Positions 7,992-16,173 are shown, numbered from the stretch's first letter. The stretch is DNA of 28,324 nucleotides from CAZCVI01 sp964502145 (GCA_964502145.1 CAZCVI010000090.1:1-28324); one strand, 5' to 3'. The notes: generated by a model not told the origin, from the sequence alone. Numbers and translations: made by a program.

Positions 7992-8684
7992 ATGATTACC
8001 ACTGCGAATTTATTTCTGAAGAAAGGCATCCCCCAAATCAGCAATCTGGACTTGCACATCCAGCCCGGTGAATCCTACGTGCTTCTTTCTGCCGGGGACA
8101 GGGCGGTCGATCATCTGAGCAATATTTTTTTAGGTTTGGAAAAGGAGTTCGAGGGTTCTGTACGGGTCGAGGACATTGATATTCTGGCGCACCCCGAGGT
8201 TTGTTTGGAGCATCTCACTTTTTTAAGCAGTGGGAGCCAGTGGCCACCAGATATGAACATCGGCGATATCCTCACTTTCTTCAAGACCAGTTTTAAAATT
8301 TCCGGTGTCGCCTACGCCGAACTCTATGTCAAATCCAATATGGAAAACCTGCTGTCGAAAAAAATCAGCGAGTTAGAAGAATTGGAATGGCGGAAGTTCC
8401 TTTTCTCTATTTGCCGTTTGAAAAAAGGAAAAAACTTCATTATCCGCGATTTTGTCAAAGGCATGCCGCTGGATTTTACGTTAGACTTTAAAAAAGCTCT
8501 GCGCCAAATGAAAAAAGAACTCTGTTCTATCCTTTATCTGGGCGACGATGTTTTCTTTGCACTTGAAATAGGCGACCGCATCGGCTTCATGAAAAAAGGA
8601 AAATTACTACTGGAACTGCCTGTCTCCAGACTGAAAAAAATGGACCTCAAAGAACTCTACTTCCAATTTCTGGTAGAAGGATAA
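7992..8684 (+). CDS. ABC ATPase-like protein lacking all catalytic motifs
   Basis: A 230-aa intact frame whose layout follows an ABC-2 ATPase but with the active site erased. The region that should be Walker A (residues about 31-41) reads LLSAGDRAVDHL, with no GxxGxGK(S/T). The signature region (about 124-138) reads ISELEELEWRK instead of LSGGQ. Walker B (about 148-161) reads NFIIRDFVKGMPLD, without the Asp-Glu pair. The switch His region reads LYLGDD. Flanking ABC features persist: LHIQPGESYVLL before the P-loop, EGSVRV, and GDRIGFMKKGKLL at the end. It lies 4 nt after the permease gene with no visible ribosome binding site, suggesting coupled translation. It may be a structural or regulatory subunit that depends on an active ATPase elsewhere. 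Decay into a pseudogene is less likely because the frame is open and the fold motifs are kept. Confidence 0.65.
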   Translation: MITTANLFLKKGIPQISNLDLHIQPGESYVLLSAGDRAVDHLSNIFLGLEKEFEGSVRVEDIDILAHPEVCLEHLTFLSSGSQWPPDMNIGDILTFFKTSFKISGVAYAELYVKSNMENLLSKKISELEELEWRKFLFSICRLKKGKNFIIRDFVKGMPLDFTLDFKKALRQMKKELCSILYLGDDVFFALEIGDRIGFMKKGKLLLELPVSRLKKMDLKELYFQFLVEG

Positions 8685-8733
8685 GGGAAACGTGATACGG
8701 AGGTTGACGGTAGATTTAGGGCTCTTTTCTTAC

Positions 8734-8762
8734 TTGCTTTTCCTGTCTTGTTTGTGTATAAT
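8734..8762 (+). promoter_or_regulatory. Promoter of mtnA
   Basis: TTGCTT (8734-8739), a 17-bp spacer and a perfect TATAAT (8757-8762) predict a start near 8769. The GGAGG before the ATG at 8795 lies within the leader. Confidence 0.7.
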
Positions 8763-8794
8763 GACCTTTAAATAATAACCCCAATGGAGGTACC

Positions 8795-9823
8795 ATGCAT
8801 CCAGTTGTTGAATGGAAGGACGACAAGGTTTACATGATTGATCAGCGCTTCCTACCCATGGAAGAGATATTTATCGAGCACACCGACTACATTGCAGTAG
8901 CCAAAAGCATTAAAGAAATGGTGATTCGTGGCGCTCCAGCCATAGGCGTAGCCGCAGCTATGGGCATCGCCCTGGGCGTGCTAAACATTAAAAAGGGAAC
9001 AGACTTGGAAAGCGAATTTTCCAAAATCACCGACACTATCGCCGCTACCCGTCCCACTGCGGTTAACCTATTCTGGGCCGTGGAACGAATGAAAAAAATA
9101 TTCCACGCCTACAAGCACGATTTTTCCCTGCTGAAAGAGAAACTGAAAGCAGAAGCGATATTCATTGACCAAGAAGATGTGGAAATCAACCGCCAGATCG
9201 GCAAAAACGGCGCGGTATTGCTAAAATCGGGCATGACTGTCCTCACTCATTGCAATGCTGGCGCTCTGGCCACAGCAGGCTATGGCACGGCACTGGGAGT
9301 CATTCGCGCCGCTATCGAAAGCGGAAAAAAAATCACTGTGATTGCGGACGAAACAAGACCCTACCTGCAAGGGGCTAGACTAACGGTCTGGGAACTCCAA
9401 CAAGACCATATCCCGGTGAAACTGATCACGGACAACATGGCCGGTTACATGATGGCCAAAGGTAGAGTTGACGCGGTGATAGTAGGCGCGGACCGCATTG
9501 CTGGCAACGGCGATGCAGCCAATAAAATCGGCACCTATTCCGTTGCTATCCTCGCTGCGTATCACAAAATCCCCTTTTATGTCGCCGCTCCTCTTTCTAC
9601 CATTGACTTTGCCATTCAAGACGGCAGCCAAATCCCCATCGAAGAACGTAGCCAGGAAGAAGTGACCTATTTTATGAAACAACGCATTGCCCGCCCCGAA
9701 ACGGAAGTGTATAACCCCGCCTTCGACGTTACTCCCCACCACCTCATCACCGCTATTATCACGGAAAAAAAAGTGCTCTATCCCGATTTTAAAACTGCCA
9801 TTCACCAACTGCGTACCCTTTAG
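8795..9823 (+). CDS. mtnA: S-methyl-5-thioribose-1-phosphate isomerase
   Basis: A 342-aa cytosolic enzyme of the eIF2B-like family. It converts 5-methylthioribose 1-phosphate to 5-methylthioribulose 1-phosphate in methionine salvage, or in methylthio-derived shunts. Diagnostic stretches are RGAPAIGVAAAMG (residues 45-57), THCNAGALATAGYGTALG (151-168) with the catalytic Cys153, DETRPYLQGARLT (185-197), and VGADRIAGNGDAANKIGTY (230-248) with the catalytic Asp233. Length and motif spacing match characterised MtnA. No other salvage genes are visible nearby, so the pathway context is unknown. A strong promoter and GGAGG site precede it. The propeller-AraC sensor gene starts 8 nt after its stop and is probably cotranscribed. 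Confidence 0.95.
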   Translation: MHPVVEWKDDKVYMIDQRFLPMEEIFIEHTDYIAVAKSIKEMVIRGAPAIGVAAAMGIALGVLNIKKGTDLESEFSKITDTIAATRPTAVNLFWAVERMKKIFHAYKHDFSLLKEKLKAEAIFIDQEDVEINRQIGKNGAVLLKSGMTVLTHCNAGALATAGYGTALGVIRAAIESGKKITVIADETRPYLQGARLTVWELQQDHIPVKLITDNMAGYMMAKGRVDAVIVGADRIAGNGDAANKIGTYSVAILAAYHKIPFYVAAPLSTIDFAIQDGSQIPIEERSQEEVTYFMKQRIARPETEVYNPAFDVTPHHLITAIITEKKVLYPDFKTAIHQLRTL

Positions 9824-9831
9824 AAAAGACC

Positions 9832-12723
9832 ATGAAACGGGATGTAACGGTTTTTTTCCTGTGGCTGGTTTTGCTTTGTTTCGGTCCAACTAACTCCACC
9901 GGTTATGCTGGACCTGAACTTCCAGCCCAGAACCCTTATATCCTCACCTCGTGGACTATCGCTGATGGTCTGCCCCAACAATCCGTTCTCTGCCTACTGC
10001 AACGAAGGGATGGTTATATCTGGTTTGGCACTCAGGCCGGGCTCGTTCGTTTTGACGGTAGCAATTGCCGCGTTTTTAATCGTTGGAATACCCCTAACTT
10101 GAAAAATGACCGGATTCTTTCCCTTTTTGAAGATAGCCAGGGCGCACTCTGGATAGGCACCGATGGTGGCGGTTTGGTGCGCTATCAGGATGAACTCTGG
10201 TTTACATTCACCACTCAGCAAGGTTTGTCCCATGACACCGTCCACACGATTACCCAGGACCGCCAAGGACAACTTTGGATCGGCACAGACACTGGCCTCA
10301 CCTGTTTTCAAAATGGACGGCCCACACCTTTCCCCCAACCCCAGGACCTCGCCAGTACCGTTATTACCACGTTGGCTGTTGACCCCCATAACACCCTGTG
10401 GATCGGCACGGGCAGTAACGGTCTTTATTCTTTCAAAGACCGAAAATTCCAGCATAACTTCCCAAACCCTGCTGCCATCACCGCGCTATTGGTGGACCAT
10501 ACCGGCACCCTGTGGCTAGGAACTGAAAAAGGTCTCTTTTTTTTGCAACACGATCACATCCAACCCGCCCCCCCTGGCACCCGTTCCGACCACCCATTAA
10601 ACCAAGCCTCGATAAAAGCGATTATCCAAGAACCCGCCGGTTCTATCTGGATAGCCACAGAGGGTGAAGGTTTGTTTCGTTATCCATTCCTTCCTCTTCT
10701 GCCCCCTGGTGGACTGCCCGATGATTTCATTTATTCCCTGCTGCACGACCGTGAGGGCAACCTGTGGATCGGTACTTATACCGCTGGCCTTTTGCAACTG
10801 AAACCCCGCCTCGGCCACACCCTGACCAAAGCCAATGGTCTACCGGAAAATACCCTGCAAACTGTTCTGGCCCTCCCGGATGGGAACCTCTGGATTGGCA
10901 CCGAACGGACCGGTGTAATAAAATACGATTTAAAAAAGCAGGCCGTTGTCCAAACTTTGACCCGTGCCAATGGTTTAACTGGCAACCGGGTGAACGCCCT
11001 GTGGCGCGATAATGATCAGACTATATATATAGGAACCACTACCGGCCTCAACCGTCTCATCGGTGAAAAAATCCAGACGTACACCACCAGGGAGGGACTG
11101 AGCCACGAAAATATAACCGCTATTATAAGGGACAAACGTGGCACTCTGTGGATTGGGACCCAGAGCGGGCTGAACTGTTCGGCTGACCAGGGGTTATCCT
11201 TTGCTTTATACCCTGGCAGTCCCATTCTGCAAAAAGCCCATATTCGCACCCTCCTGGAGAACCGCCAGGGACTCCTTTGGATAGGAACCCGTGGCGGTCT
11301 CTTTTTATTGCGTCCCAACTCCACCCTTCACCCCATAGCCAGTGTGACCGAGGATATCTTGGCAATATATCAGGACCAAAATGGCACACTCTGGCTTGGT
11401 ACCAATGGCAGTGGCTTGCTCCAACTTAAAAACAATGGGGCTTCGCATCCCATTTCTTTTACCACCGCCCAGGGCGTGCCTGACAATTATATTTTTAGTA
11501 TTACCAGCGACATCCGTCACCATTTGTGGCTCACTTCCTATAGAGGTCTGTTCCGTCTCCCCCACGTCGCCCAGTCTGTTGCGCCACCCCAAACCGATAA
11601 CAATACCATCATCGCCATACTATTCGATGAAAAGGATGGTTTGGGAAGCGGCCAATGCGCCATGACCGGCCAACCCGCAGCCGCCCTATTACCCCATGGT
11701 CCACTCGTTGTGCCCACCAGCCAGGGACTTGCCATCCTCGATCCCCAGTCCCCTGCCGTCCACCTCCCAGCCCCGCCCGTGCTCCTTGAAGATGTCATTG
11801 TAGACAATATTTCCCTTGCCAATCCTGACAAGCAAAAGGGTGATTTTTCCCTGCCCTCTGGTAACCATATTCTTGAATTTTATTTTACCGCCTTAAGTTT
11901 CGCCTCTCCCAGTAAAGTGCGGCTCCGGTACAAGTTGGCAGGGTTTGACAAGCAGTGGAAAGAAGTGCCACCTTATCGGCGGCGCACTGCCCTGTACCTC
12001 AATCTTCCCGCTGGAAAATATACTTTTACCCTCTCTGCTTGTGGCACGAATGGCATCTGGAGCAGTCAGAACCCCCGTTTCATGTTTCGTATCAGACCCC
12101 CTTTTTACCGCGAACCCTACTTTCTGCTGATCTTGCTATTACTCGTGGTTGCTCTGGGGATCGGTGCCATCTTCCTGTGGCGACGGAAACGTCTCGTAAG
12201 CGAGAAACCCACGATACCTCAGGTACCCGTTCCCACGGAAAGCCAGGCTGACGGCGGGGACGAAATAGCAGCGGGCAAAGAAAAATATAAAACCTCTGCC
12301 TTGCTTCAGGAAACCGTCGATTCTGTATTGCCCGAATTAACCCGCTTAATGGAAAAGGAAAAAATGTTCCTTGACCCACGCTTGAATCTCAAGATACTCT
12401 CCAATCATCTGAACATCCATTACAATCATCTTTCCAGGATTATCAATGAACAGTTGGGCAAAAGTTTTAACGATTATATCAATTACTATCGCATCCAGGA
12501 GGCCAAAAAACGATTGGCCGATTCCCGTCCTGCCGAGATGAATAAAACTGTCTTAGAAGTTGCCTATGATACCGGTTTTTATTCCAAGTCTGTTTTTAAT
12601 TCCGCCTTTAAAAAGTTTACCCACATGACCCCTAGCCAATATAAAAGAGAGCAGCATCCCCATCTCGCTAAAAACATAACCTCAGCAGGAAAAACCACTG
12701 ATCAAGAGCAAGGTGAGGAATAA
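9832..12723 (+). CDS. Beta-propeller/Y_Y_Y membrane sensor with AraC-type DNA-binding domain
   Basis: A 963-aa one-component regulator spanning the membrane. After a signal peptide (about 1-26) come 13 recognisable Reg_prop repeats of the type GxLWIGTxxGL (about residues 50-610), enough for two seven-bladed propellers. A Y_Y_Y domain follows (about 675-760, LEFYFTALSFASPSKV, RYKLAGFDKQW, LPAGKYTF), then one transmembrane helix (about 764-783) and a short linker. A C-terminal AraC/XylS helix-turn-helix pair closes the protein (about 825-945, LKILSNHLNIHYNHLSRIIN and VLEVAYDTGFYSKSVFNSAF). There is no histidine kinase or receiver domain, unlike the hybrid two-component systems that share this sensor. 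The DNA-binding domain therefore sits at the inner membrane face. It lies 8 nt after mtnA. Ligand and target are unknown; glycans are a common guess for this sensor class. Confidence 0.88.
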   Translation: MKRDVTVFFLWLVLLCFGPTNSTGYAGPELPAQNPYILTSWTIADGLPQQSVLCLLQRRDGYIWFGTQAGLVRFDGSNCRVFNRWNTPNLKNDRILSLFEDSQGALWIGTDGGGLVRYQDELWFTFTTQQGLSHDTVHTITQDRQGQLWIGTDTGLTCFQNGRPTPFPQPQDLASTVITTLAVDPHNTLWIGTGSNGLYSFKDRKFQHNFPNPAAITALLVDHTGTLWLGTEKGLFFLQHDHIQPAPPGTRSDHPLNQASIKAIIQEPAGSIWIATEGEGLFRYPFLPLLPPGGLPDDFIYSLLHDREGNLWIGTYTAGLLQLKPRLGHTLTKANGLPENTLQTVLALPDGNLWIGTERTGVIKYDLKKQAVVQTLTRANGLTGNRVNALWRDNDQTIYIGTTTGLNRLIGEKIQTYTTREGLSHENITAIIRDKRGTLWIGTQSGLNCSADQGLSFALYPGSPILQKAHIRTLLENRQGLLWIGTRGGLFLLRPNSTLHPIASVTEDILAIYQDQNGTLWLGTNGSGLLQLKNNGASHPISFTTAQGVPDNYIFSITSDIRHHLWLTSYRGLFRLPHVAQSVAPPQTDNNTIIAILFDEKDGLGSGQCAMTGQPAAALLPHGPLVVPTSQGLAILDPQSPAVHLPAPPVLLEDVIVDNISLANPDKQKGDFSLPSGNHILEFYFTALSFASPSKVRLRYKLAGFDKQWKEVPPYRRRTALYLNLPAGKYTFTLSACGTNGIWSSQNPRFMFRIRPPFYREPYFLLILLLLVVALGIGAIFLWRRKRLVSEKPTIPQVPVPTESQADGGDEIAAGKEKYKTSALLQETVDSVLPELTRLMEKEKMFLDPRLNLKILSNHLNIHYNHLSRIINEQLGKSFNDYINYYRIQEAKKRLADSRPAEMNKTVLEVAYDTGFYSKSVFNSAFKKFTHMTPSQYKREQHPHLAKNITSAGKTTDQEQGEE

Positions 12724-12759
12724 AATAAAAAATAATTGCCGTAAAAAAAATTTTTCCTC

Positions 12760-12788
12760 TTGACGAAATGATGATTTTTCATGATAAT
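12760..12788 (+). promoter_or_regulatory. Promoter of the bactofilin gene
   Basis: TTGACG (12760-12765), a 17-bp spacer and GATAAT (12783-12788) predict a start near 12795. An overlapping TATAAT at 12788-12793 would be 22 bp from the -35, which is less likely. Confidence 0.6.
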
Positions 12789-12819
12789 ATAATTTCTATA
12801 ACGCAAAGGAGACATAGCA

Positions 12820-13245
12820 ATGGGATTTATGTCAAGCAAGAAGCAAGATAAAAAAGAAGAAGTTTTCGTCGCTCCCCGGACTATTGTGATACCACAGGAA
12901 AAGGTAGCTATCGCTCCCTCTACCCCCTCTTATATCGGGAAGACCATGAACATTAACGCGGATCTCACATCCGATGAAGATGTCATTATTGAAGGACGTG
13001 TCCACGGCAATATCGTCGTGTCCAAAACATTGACCATTGGTAAAAACGGCTATGTAACCGCCGATATGAAAGCTGCTGTGGTACGCATTATTGGTGTGGC
13101 CAAAGGAAATATCATCGCTTCCGACAAAGTAGAAATTCTGTCAGAAGGCAGGTATAACGGCAATATCGAATCCAAGAAATTGGTAGTAGCCGAAGGCGCC
13201 ATCTTAAACGGGATTATTAATAAAGACACCAAGGAAAATAGTTAA
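12820..13245 (+). CDS. Bactofilin (polymer-forming cytoskeletal protein)
   Basis: A 141-aa protein. A flexible charged N-terminus (about 1-42) precedes the bactofilin beta-helix core (about 43-135), built of repeated strands such as LTSDEDVIIEGRVHGNI, KTLTIGKNGYVTADM and KKLVVAEGAILNG. Bactofilins polymerise without nucleotide into membrane-associated filaments that organise cell shape or envelope enzymes. Length and repeat register fit the family. AAAGGAG precedes the ATG at a good distance. Two genes follow closely on the same strand, a secreted GyrI-like protein and purM, so this promoter may drive all three. No M23 peptidase, a frequent bactofilin partner, is present in the window. Confidence 0.92.
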   Translation: MGFMSSKKQDKKEEVFVAPRTIVIPQEKVAIAPSTPSYIGKTMNINADLTSDEDVIIEGRVHGNIVVSKTLTIGKNGYVTADMKAAVVRIIGVAKGNIIASDKVEILSEGRYNGNIESKKLVVAEGAILNGIINKDTKENS

Positions 13246-13274
13246 TCCCGCGTGCTTTTGAAAGGAGAATAATC

Positions 13275-13814
13275 ATGAAAGTAAAAGTTTATATTGGCAT
13301 GTTAGTGCTTATTTTAACCGCCTTAACCGCGTCCGTTGCTGCTGAAGGCGAACCCAAAATAGCCATAACCGAGGTAAAAGCCTTCTGGTGTGCTGTTTTG
13401 GATTCTCAGGGGTCCTATCAGAACATGGAGAAAAATATCACTACATTTATGGGCGAATTCTCCAGTCAGGGCTTGCAACCCGTTGGGCCCTTGATGAGTA
13501 TTTACTTCAATTCCCCCGCTGATACCCCAGAAGCCGATTTAAAGTGGGCGACTGCGTTCCCCATTGCCATGGATGTCGATGTCAAAGCCCCGTTGCGGAA
13601 AGTAGAATTTAAAGACCAAAAAGCCGCTGTTTATTTATATGTTGGCCCCTATGACCAATTACCCCAGACCTACACCGCCATTTATACTTACATCGCCCAG
13701 AACAGCTTTAAAATCCTGGGCCCTGTTTTCGAGAGATACCTCAACAGCCCCACAGAAGTACAGCCGGATAAGTTGGAAACCGAAATTTACGTGCCCGTGG
13801 AAGCGGGGAAATAA
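13275..13814 (+). CDS. Secreted GyrI-like small-molecule-binding domain protein
   Basis: A 179-aa protein with a clear signal peptide (about 1-23, ending SVAAEG). The mature part resembles the GyrI-like/SOUL-type effector-binding domain found at the C-terminus of AraC and MerR regulators. It has two pseudo-symmetrical halves, with the markers GLQPVGPLMSIYFNSP and KILGPVFERYLNSP, the central KAAVYLYVGPYDQLPQTY, and a final TEIYVPVE. In this family the fold binds hydrophobic small molecules. Here it stands alone and is exported, which is inferred from the signal peptide. It begins 29 nt after the bactofilin stop with AAAGGAG upstream. Function in the envelope is unknown. Confidence 0.75.
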   Translation: MKVKVYIGMLVLILTALTASVAAEGEPKIAITEVKAFWCAVLDSQGSYQNMEKNITTFMGEFSSQGLQPVGPLMSIYFNSPADTPEADLKWATAFPIAMDVDVKAPLRKVEFKDQKAAVYLYVGPYDQLPQTYTAIYTYIAQNSFKILGPVFERYLNSPTEVQPDKLETEIYVPVEAGK

Positions 13815-13901
13815 AGCGGTGAAAATAAAAAAAAGTCCCGTGAATTCTAATTATCAGGTTAATGGTAACAGTCAGTATAACTGGCAATGGAGGGTGTTTT
13901 A

Positions 13902-14924
13902 ATGGCTACACGGAGTGTTTACGCAAAAGCTGGCGTGGATATTGATAAAGGCAATCAAGCCGTCAGCAAAATCAAAGAGATGGTCAAGCAGTTGGGTGTC
14001 AAAGAGATCGGCAAATTCAGTGGTTTTTTCCCCCTGAAAATGAAAATGAACCAGCCCGTTTTGGTCAGTTCTGCCGATGGTGTCGGCACCAAATTAAAAA
14101 TTGCCTTTATGACCGGCATTCACAACACTATTGGCAAGGATTTGGTCAATCATTGTGTTGACGATATCCTTGTTTATGGCGCCAAACCCCTCTTTTTCCT
14201 CGATTACATCGCCAGTGGCAAAGTCGAACCCGATACTATTTCCGCCATTGTTTCCGGCATGTTGGAAAGTTGCATGGAAAACAACTTCGTATTGCTCGGC
14301 GGTGAAACTGCCGAAATGCCCGGTTTTTATAATGCCAATGAATACGATGTGGCCGGATTCATCGTGGGTATCGTGGACCAAGAAAAAGTCGTGGATGGGA
14401 AAAACATTTGCAAGGGTGACCTGTTAATCGGGCTGCCTTCTTCTGGTTTGCACACCAATGGTTATTCCCTGGCCAGACACGTCATCTTTGACCAGCTCAA
14501 ACTCACCGTGGACAGCAAGCTAGATGAACTTCCCCTCACTATTGGCGAAGAACTGCTAAAAGTGCATCGCTCTTACTTAAAACCAGTGAGCCAATTGCTG
14601 GACAAAAACCTGTTAAAAGGTATGGCCCATATTACTGGCGGTGGCTTCGTCGACAATATCCCCCGTATCTTACCCGAACATGTTGGCGTTCAGATCGAAC
14701 CCATCTGGCCTGTCCCCCCGCTTTTCACCTTTCTTTGCGAACGTGGCAAAGTCTCCAAAAAGGAAAGATACCGCGTCCTCAACATGGGTATTGGCATGGT
14801 GCTCGTCATTGATAAGAATCTACTCTCCCAGGTAGAAAACCTTTTGGATAGCATTGGCGAATCCTACTATTTGATGGGCCAAGTCACCGATAAAAAAGGC
14901 AAGGAACAAATCAAGATCAATTAA
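13902..14924 (+). CDS. purM: Phosphoribosylformylglycinamidine cyclo-ligase
   Basis: A 340-aa cytosolic AIR synthetase that closes the imidazole ring in de novo purine synthesis, using ATP. Family motifs are YAKAGVDIDKGN near the N-terminus, SSADGVGTKLKIA, the GGETAEMPGFY metal/ATP region, GLPSSGLHTNGYSLAR, and MAHITGGGFVDNIPRI. The frame is also open from an ATG at 13887, but the GGAGG at 13890-13894 is then inside the gene. It is the proper ribosome binding site for the ATG at 13902, so I use the latter. No other pur genes are in the window. It probably shares a transcript with the bactofilin and GyrI-like genes. Confidence 0.95.
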   Translation: MATRSVYAKAGVDIDKGNQAVSKIKEMVKQLGVKEIGKFSGFFPLKMKMNQPVLVSSADGVGTKLKIAFMTGIHNTIGKDLVNHCVDDILVYGAKPLFFLDYIASGKVEPDTISAIVSGMLESCMENNFVLLGGETAEMPGFYNANEYDVAGFIVGIVDQEKVVDGKNICKGDLLIGLPSSGLHTNGYSLARHVIFDQLKLTVDSKLDELPLTIGEELLKVHRSYLKPVSQLLDKNLLKGMAHITGGGFVDNIPRILPEHVGVQIEPIWPVPPLFTFLCERGKVSKKERYRVLNMGIGMVLVIDKNLLSQVENLLDSIGESYYLMGQVTDKKGKEQIKIN

Positions 14925-14928
14925 ATTT

Positions 14929-15019
14929 TTTGTGGGTGGGTTGTAACGTTTATTATAGCCCGGGCGTATAAAGGGGTGAATGACAAAATAAAGTCTTCAA
15001 TCAAACACCCACCCACAAA
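14929..15019. promoter_or_regulatory. Long-range stem with internal GCCCGGGC palindrome upstream of secreted protein
   Basis: TTTGTGGGTGGGT (14929-14941) is perfectly repeated in inverse at 15007-15019, enclosing 65 nt. Within the loop, GCCCGGGC (14958-14965) is flanked by TATA on both sides (14954-14957 and 14967-14970), resembling an operator. The right arm ends 7 nt before the AAGGAG site of the gene at 15040, so pairing could affect its translation. There is no T-run, so it is not a standard purM terminator. Confidence 0.45.
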
Positions 15020-15039
15020 CAAATTAAAAGGAGAAAAAA

Positions 15040-15999
15040 ATGAAAAAATTCATTTGTACTTTATGTATTACCACTGTAATGATCTTGTTTTTTGCCTTCC
15101 CCGCCCTTGCCAATTCTTTTGACAAATCCCTTGTACCCGCCGATGCCCAATGGGTTCTGCATGTGGACATGAGCCTCTATAAACAAACCCAGCTCAAAAA
15201 ACTCATGGCGGAAAAAAACATTCCCTTCCTAATGGAAAATGAAGCGGATGATTTTTTTAAAGAAACCAATATCAAATTGCAGGAAGATATTACCAGCTTT
15301 ACTATTTTCGGGACTAAAAAAGGTGAAAAAGACGTGGTCTTGGTTTGCACGGGCAACTTCGACGGCTCGCGCCTGTTGGCTTACATCGCCAAAAAACAAT
15401 CTCTCAAAAAAGAGAGATACAATCGTTTCGACATTCACGAGGCAGGGCAGCGGCACTTTTTAGTTTTCCCTGGCAAGAACCTGTTCTTTTACAGTAGCAA
15501 TCATGAAGCTCTTAAAAAGGCGCTGGATGTTTTGGATCGTAAAAAGAAAGATATCAGCGCCGCCACATTGATGAACTATATCAACATGATACCAGCCAAT
15601 GCGTTCCTGATGGCTGCTGCCAATGATGTATCCGCCATCGACGGTCCTTCCTCCCGTGCTGGTGCTATTCTCGCCAATACCGGTATGGCTACCTTTATGG
15701 TCATGGAAAAAAACACCTCGCTCCAATTGAACATTCTGCTGAATACCTTGAACACCCAAACCGCTCAAAATATCGAACAGATCATCAAGGGCCTGATCGC
15801 TGTGGGCAGCATGCAGAAACAAGCGGGAAAACAAAACGGAAAAGAAGAGCTATTCAAATTGTTAAATGCCATAAAAATCAACAAGGACGGCAATACTCTT
15901 CGTTTGAGCTTGGATTATCCCACAGCCGCTCTGGTCGAGCTGATGGCGAAAAAAAACCACCACTCCAACGGCCATAAGACTCATTCAAGAAATCATTAA
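15040..15999 (+). CDS. Secreted protein of unknown function upstream of ECF sigma locus
   Basis: A 319-aa protein with a strong signal peptide (about 1-25, ending FPALANS). The mature protein shows an arrangement I associate with proteins found next to ECF sigma factors in some environmental phyla. It opens with LVPADAQWVLHVDMSLYKQT, continues through a segment on magnitude of expression (ITSFTIFGTKKGEKDVVLVCTGNFD), and has FPGKNLFFYSSNHEALKKALDVLD. No catalytic motif is seen. The C-terminus is His/Asn-rich (KKNHHSNGHKTHSRNH). An AAAGGAG site precedes the ATG. The gene is followed immediately by palindromic element B and then the ECF sigma gene. A role in the same stress response is inferred from position only. 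Confidence 0.6.
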   Translation: MKKFICTLCITTVMILFFAFPALANSFDKSLVPADAQWVLHVDMSLYKQTQLKKLMAEKNIPFLMENEADDFFKETNIKLQEDITSFTIFGTKKGEKDVVLVCTGNFDGSRLLAYIAKKQSLKKERYNRFDIHEAGQRHFLVFPGKNLFFYSSNHEALKKALDVLDRKKKDISAATLMNYINMIPANAFLMAAANDVSAIDGPSSRAGAILANTGMATFMVMEKNTSLQLNILLNTLNTQTAQNIEQIIKGLIAVGSMQKQAGKQNGKEELFKLLNAIKINKDGNTLRLSLDYPTAALVELMAKKNHHSNGHKTHSRNH

Positions 16000-16007
16000 A
16001 GAAATCA

Positions 16008-16160
16008 TCCTGAATTTACCGCCAGTTCTTTGAGAGTATCTAAAAAGCACGTGAGAGTTACGGGAGTAACAGGAAATATGGGAATATTTTTGTTTTTCCC
16101 ATAATTCCCCTACTTCCCATAACTCCCAGTACTCCCATCAATGTGGCGGTAAATTCAGGA
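16008..16160. repeat. MITE-like palindromic element B with perfect 17-bp terminal inverted repeats
   Basis: A 153-bp element bounded by TCCTGAATTTACCGCCA (16008-16024) and its exact reverse complement (16144-16160). The interior folds as a long imperfect hairpin of GGGA/TCCC-rich 9-nt-like units around a T-rich loop near 16088-16096. Its left end matches element A at 24 of 28 positions. It has no coding capacity. It lies 9 nt after the secreted-protein stop and ends 14 nt before the TTGACA upstream of the ECF sigma gene, so it may act as terminator or boundary there. A flanking target-site duplication is not obvious. Confidence 0.8.
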
Positions 16161-16173
16161 AAATATAATCCCT

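Noticed and set aside
9994..12379. Several 70-150 aa antisense frames within the propeller-AraC gene
   Set aside because: They mirror the repeated propeller codons and show no start signals or domains.
12730..12765. Terminator after the AraC sensor at the A8/T5 run
   Set aside because: There is no stem of useful length; it is an AT-rich stretch before the bactofilin promoter.
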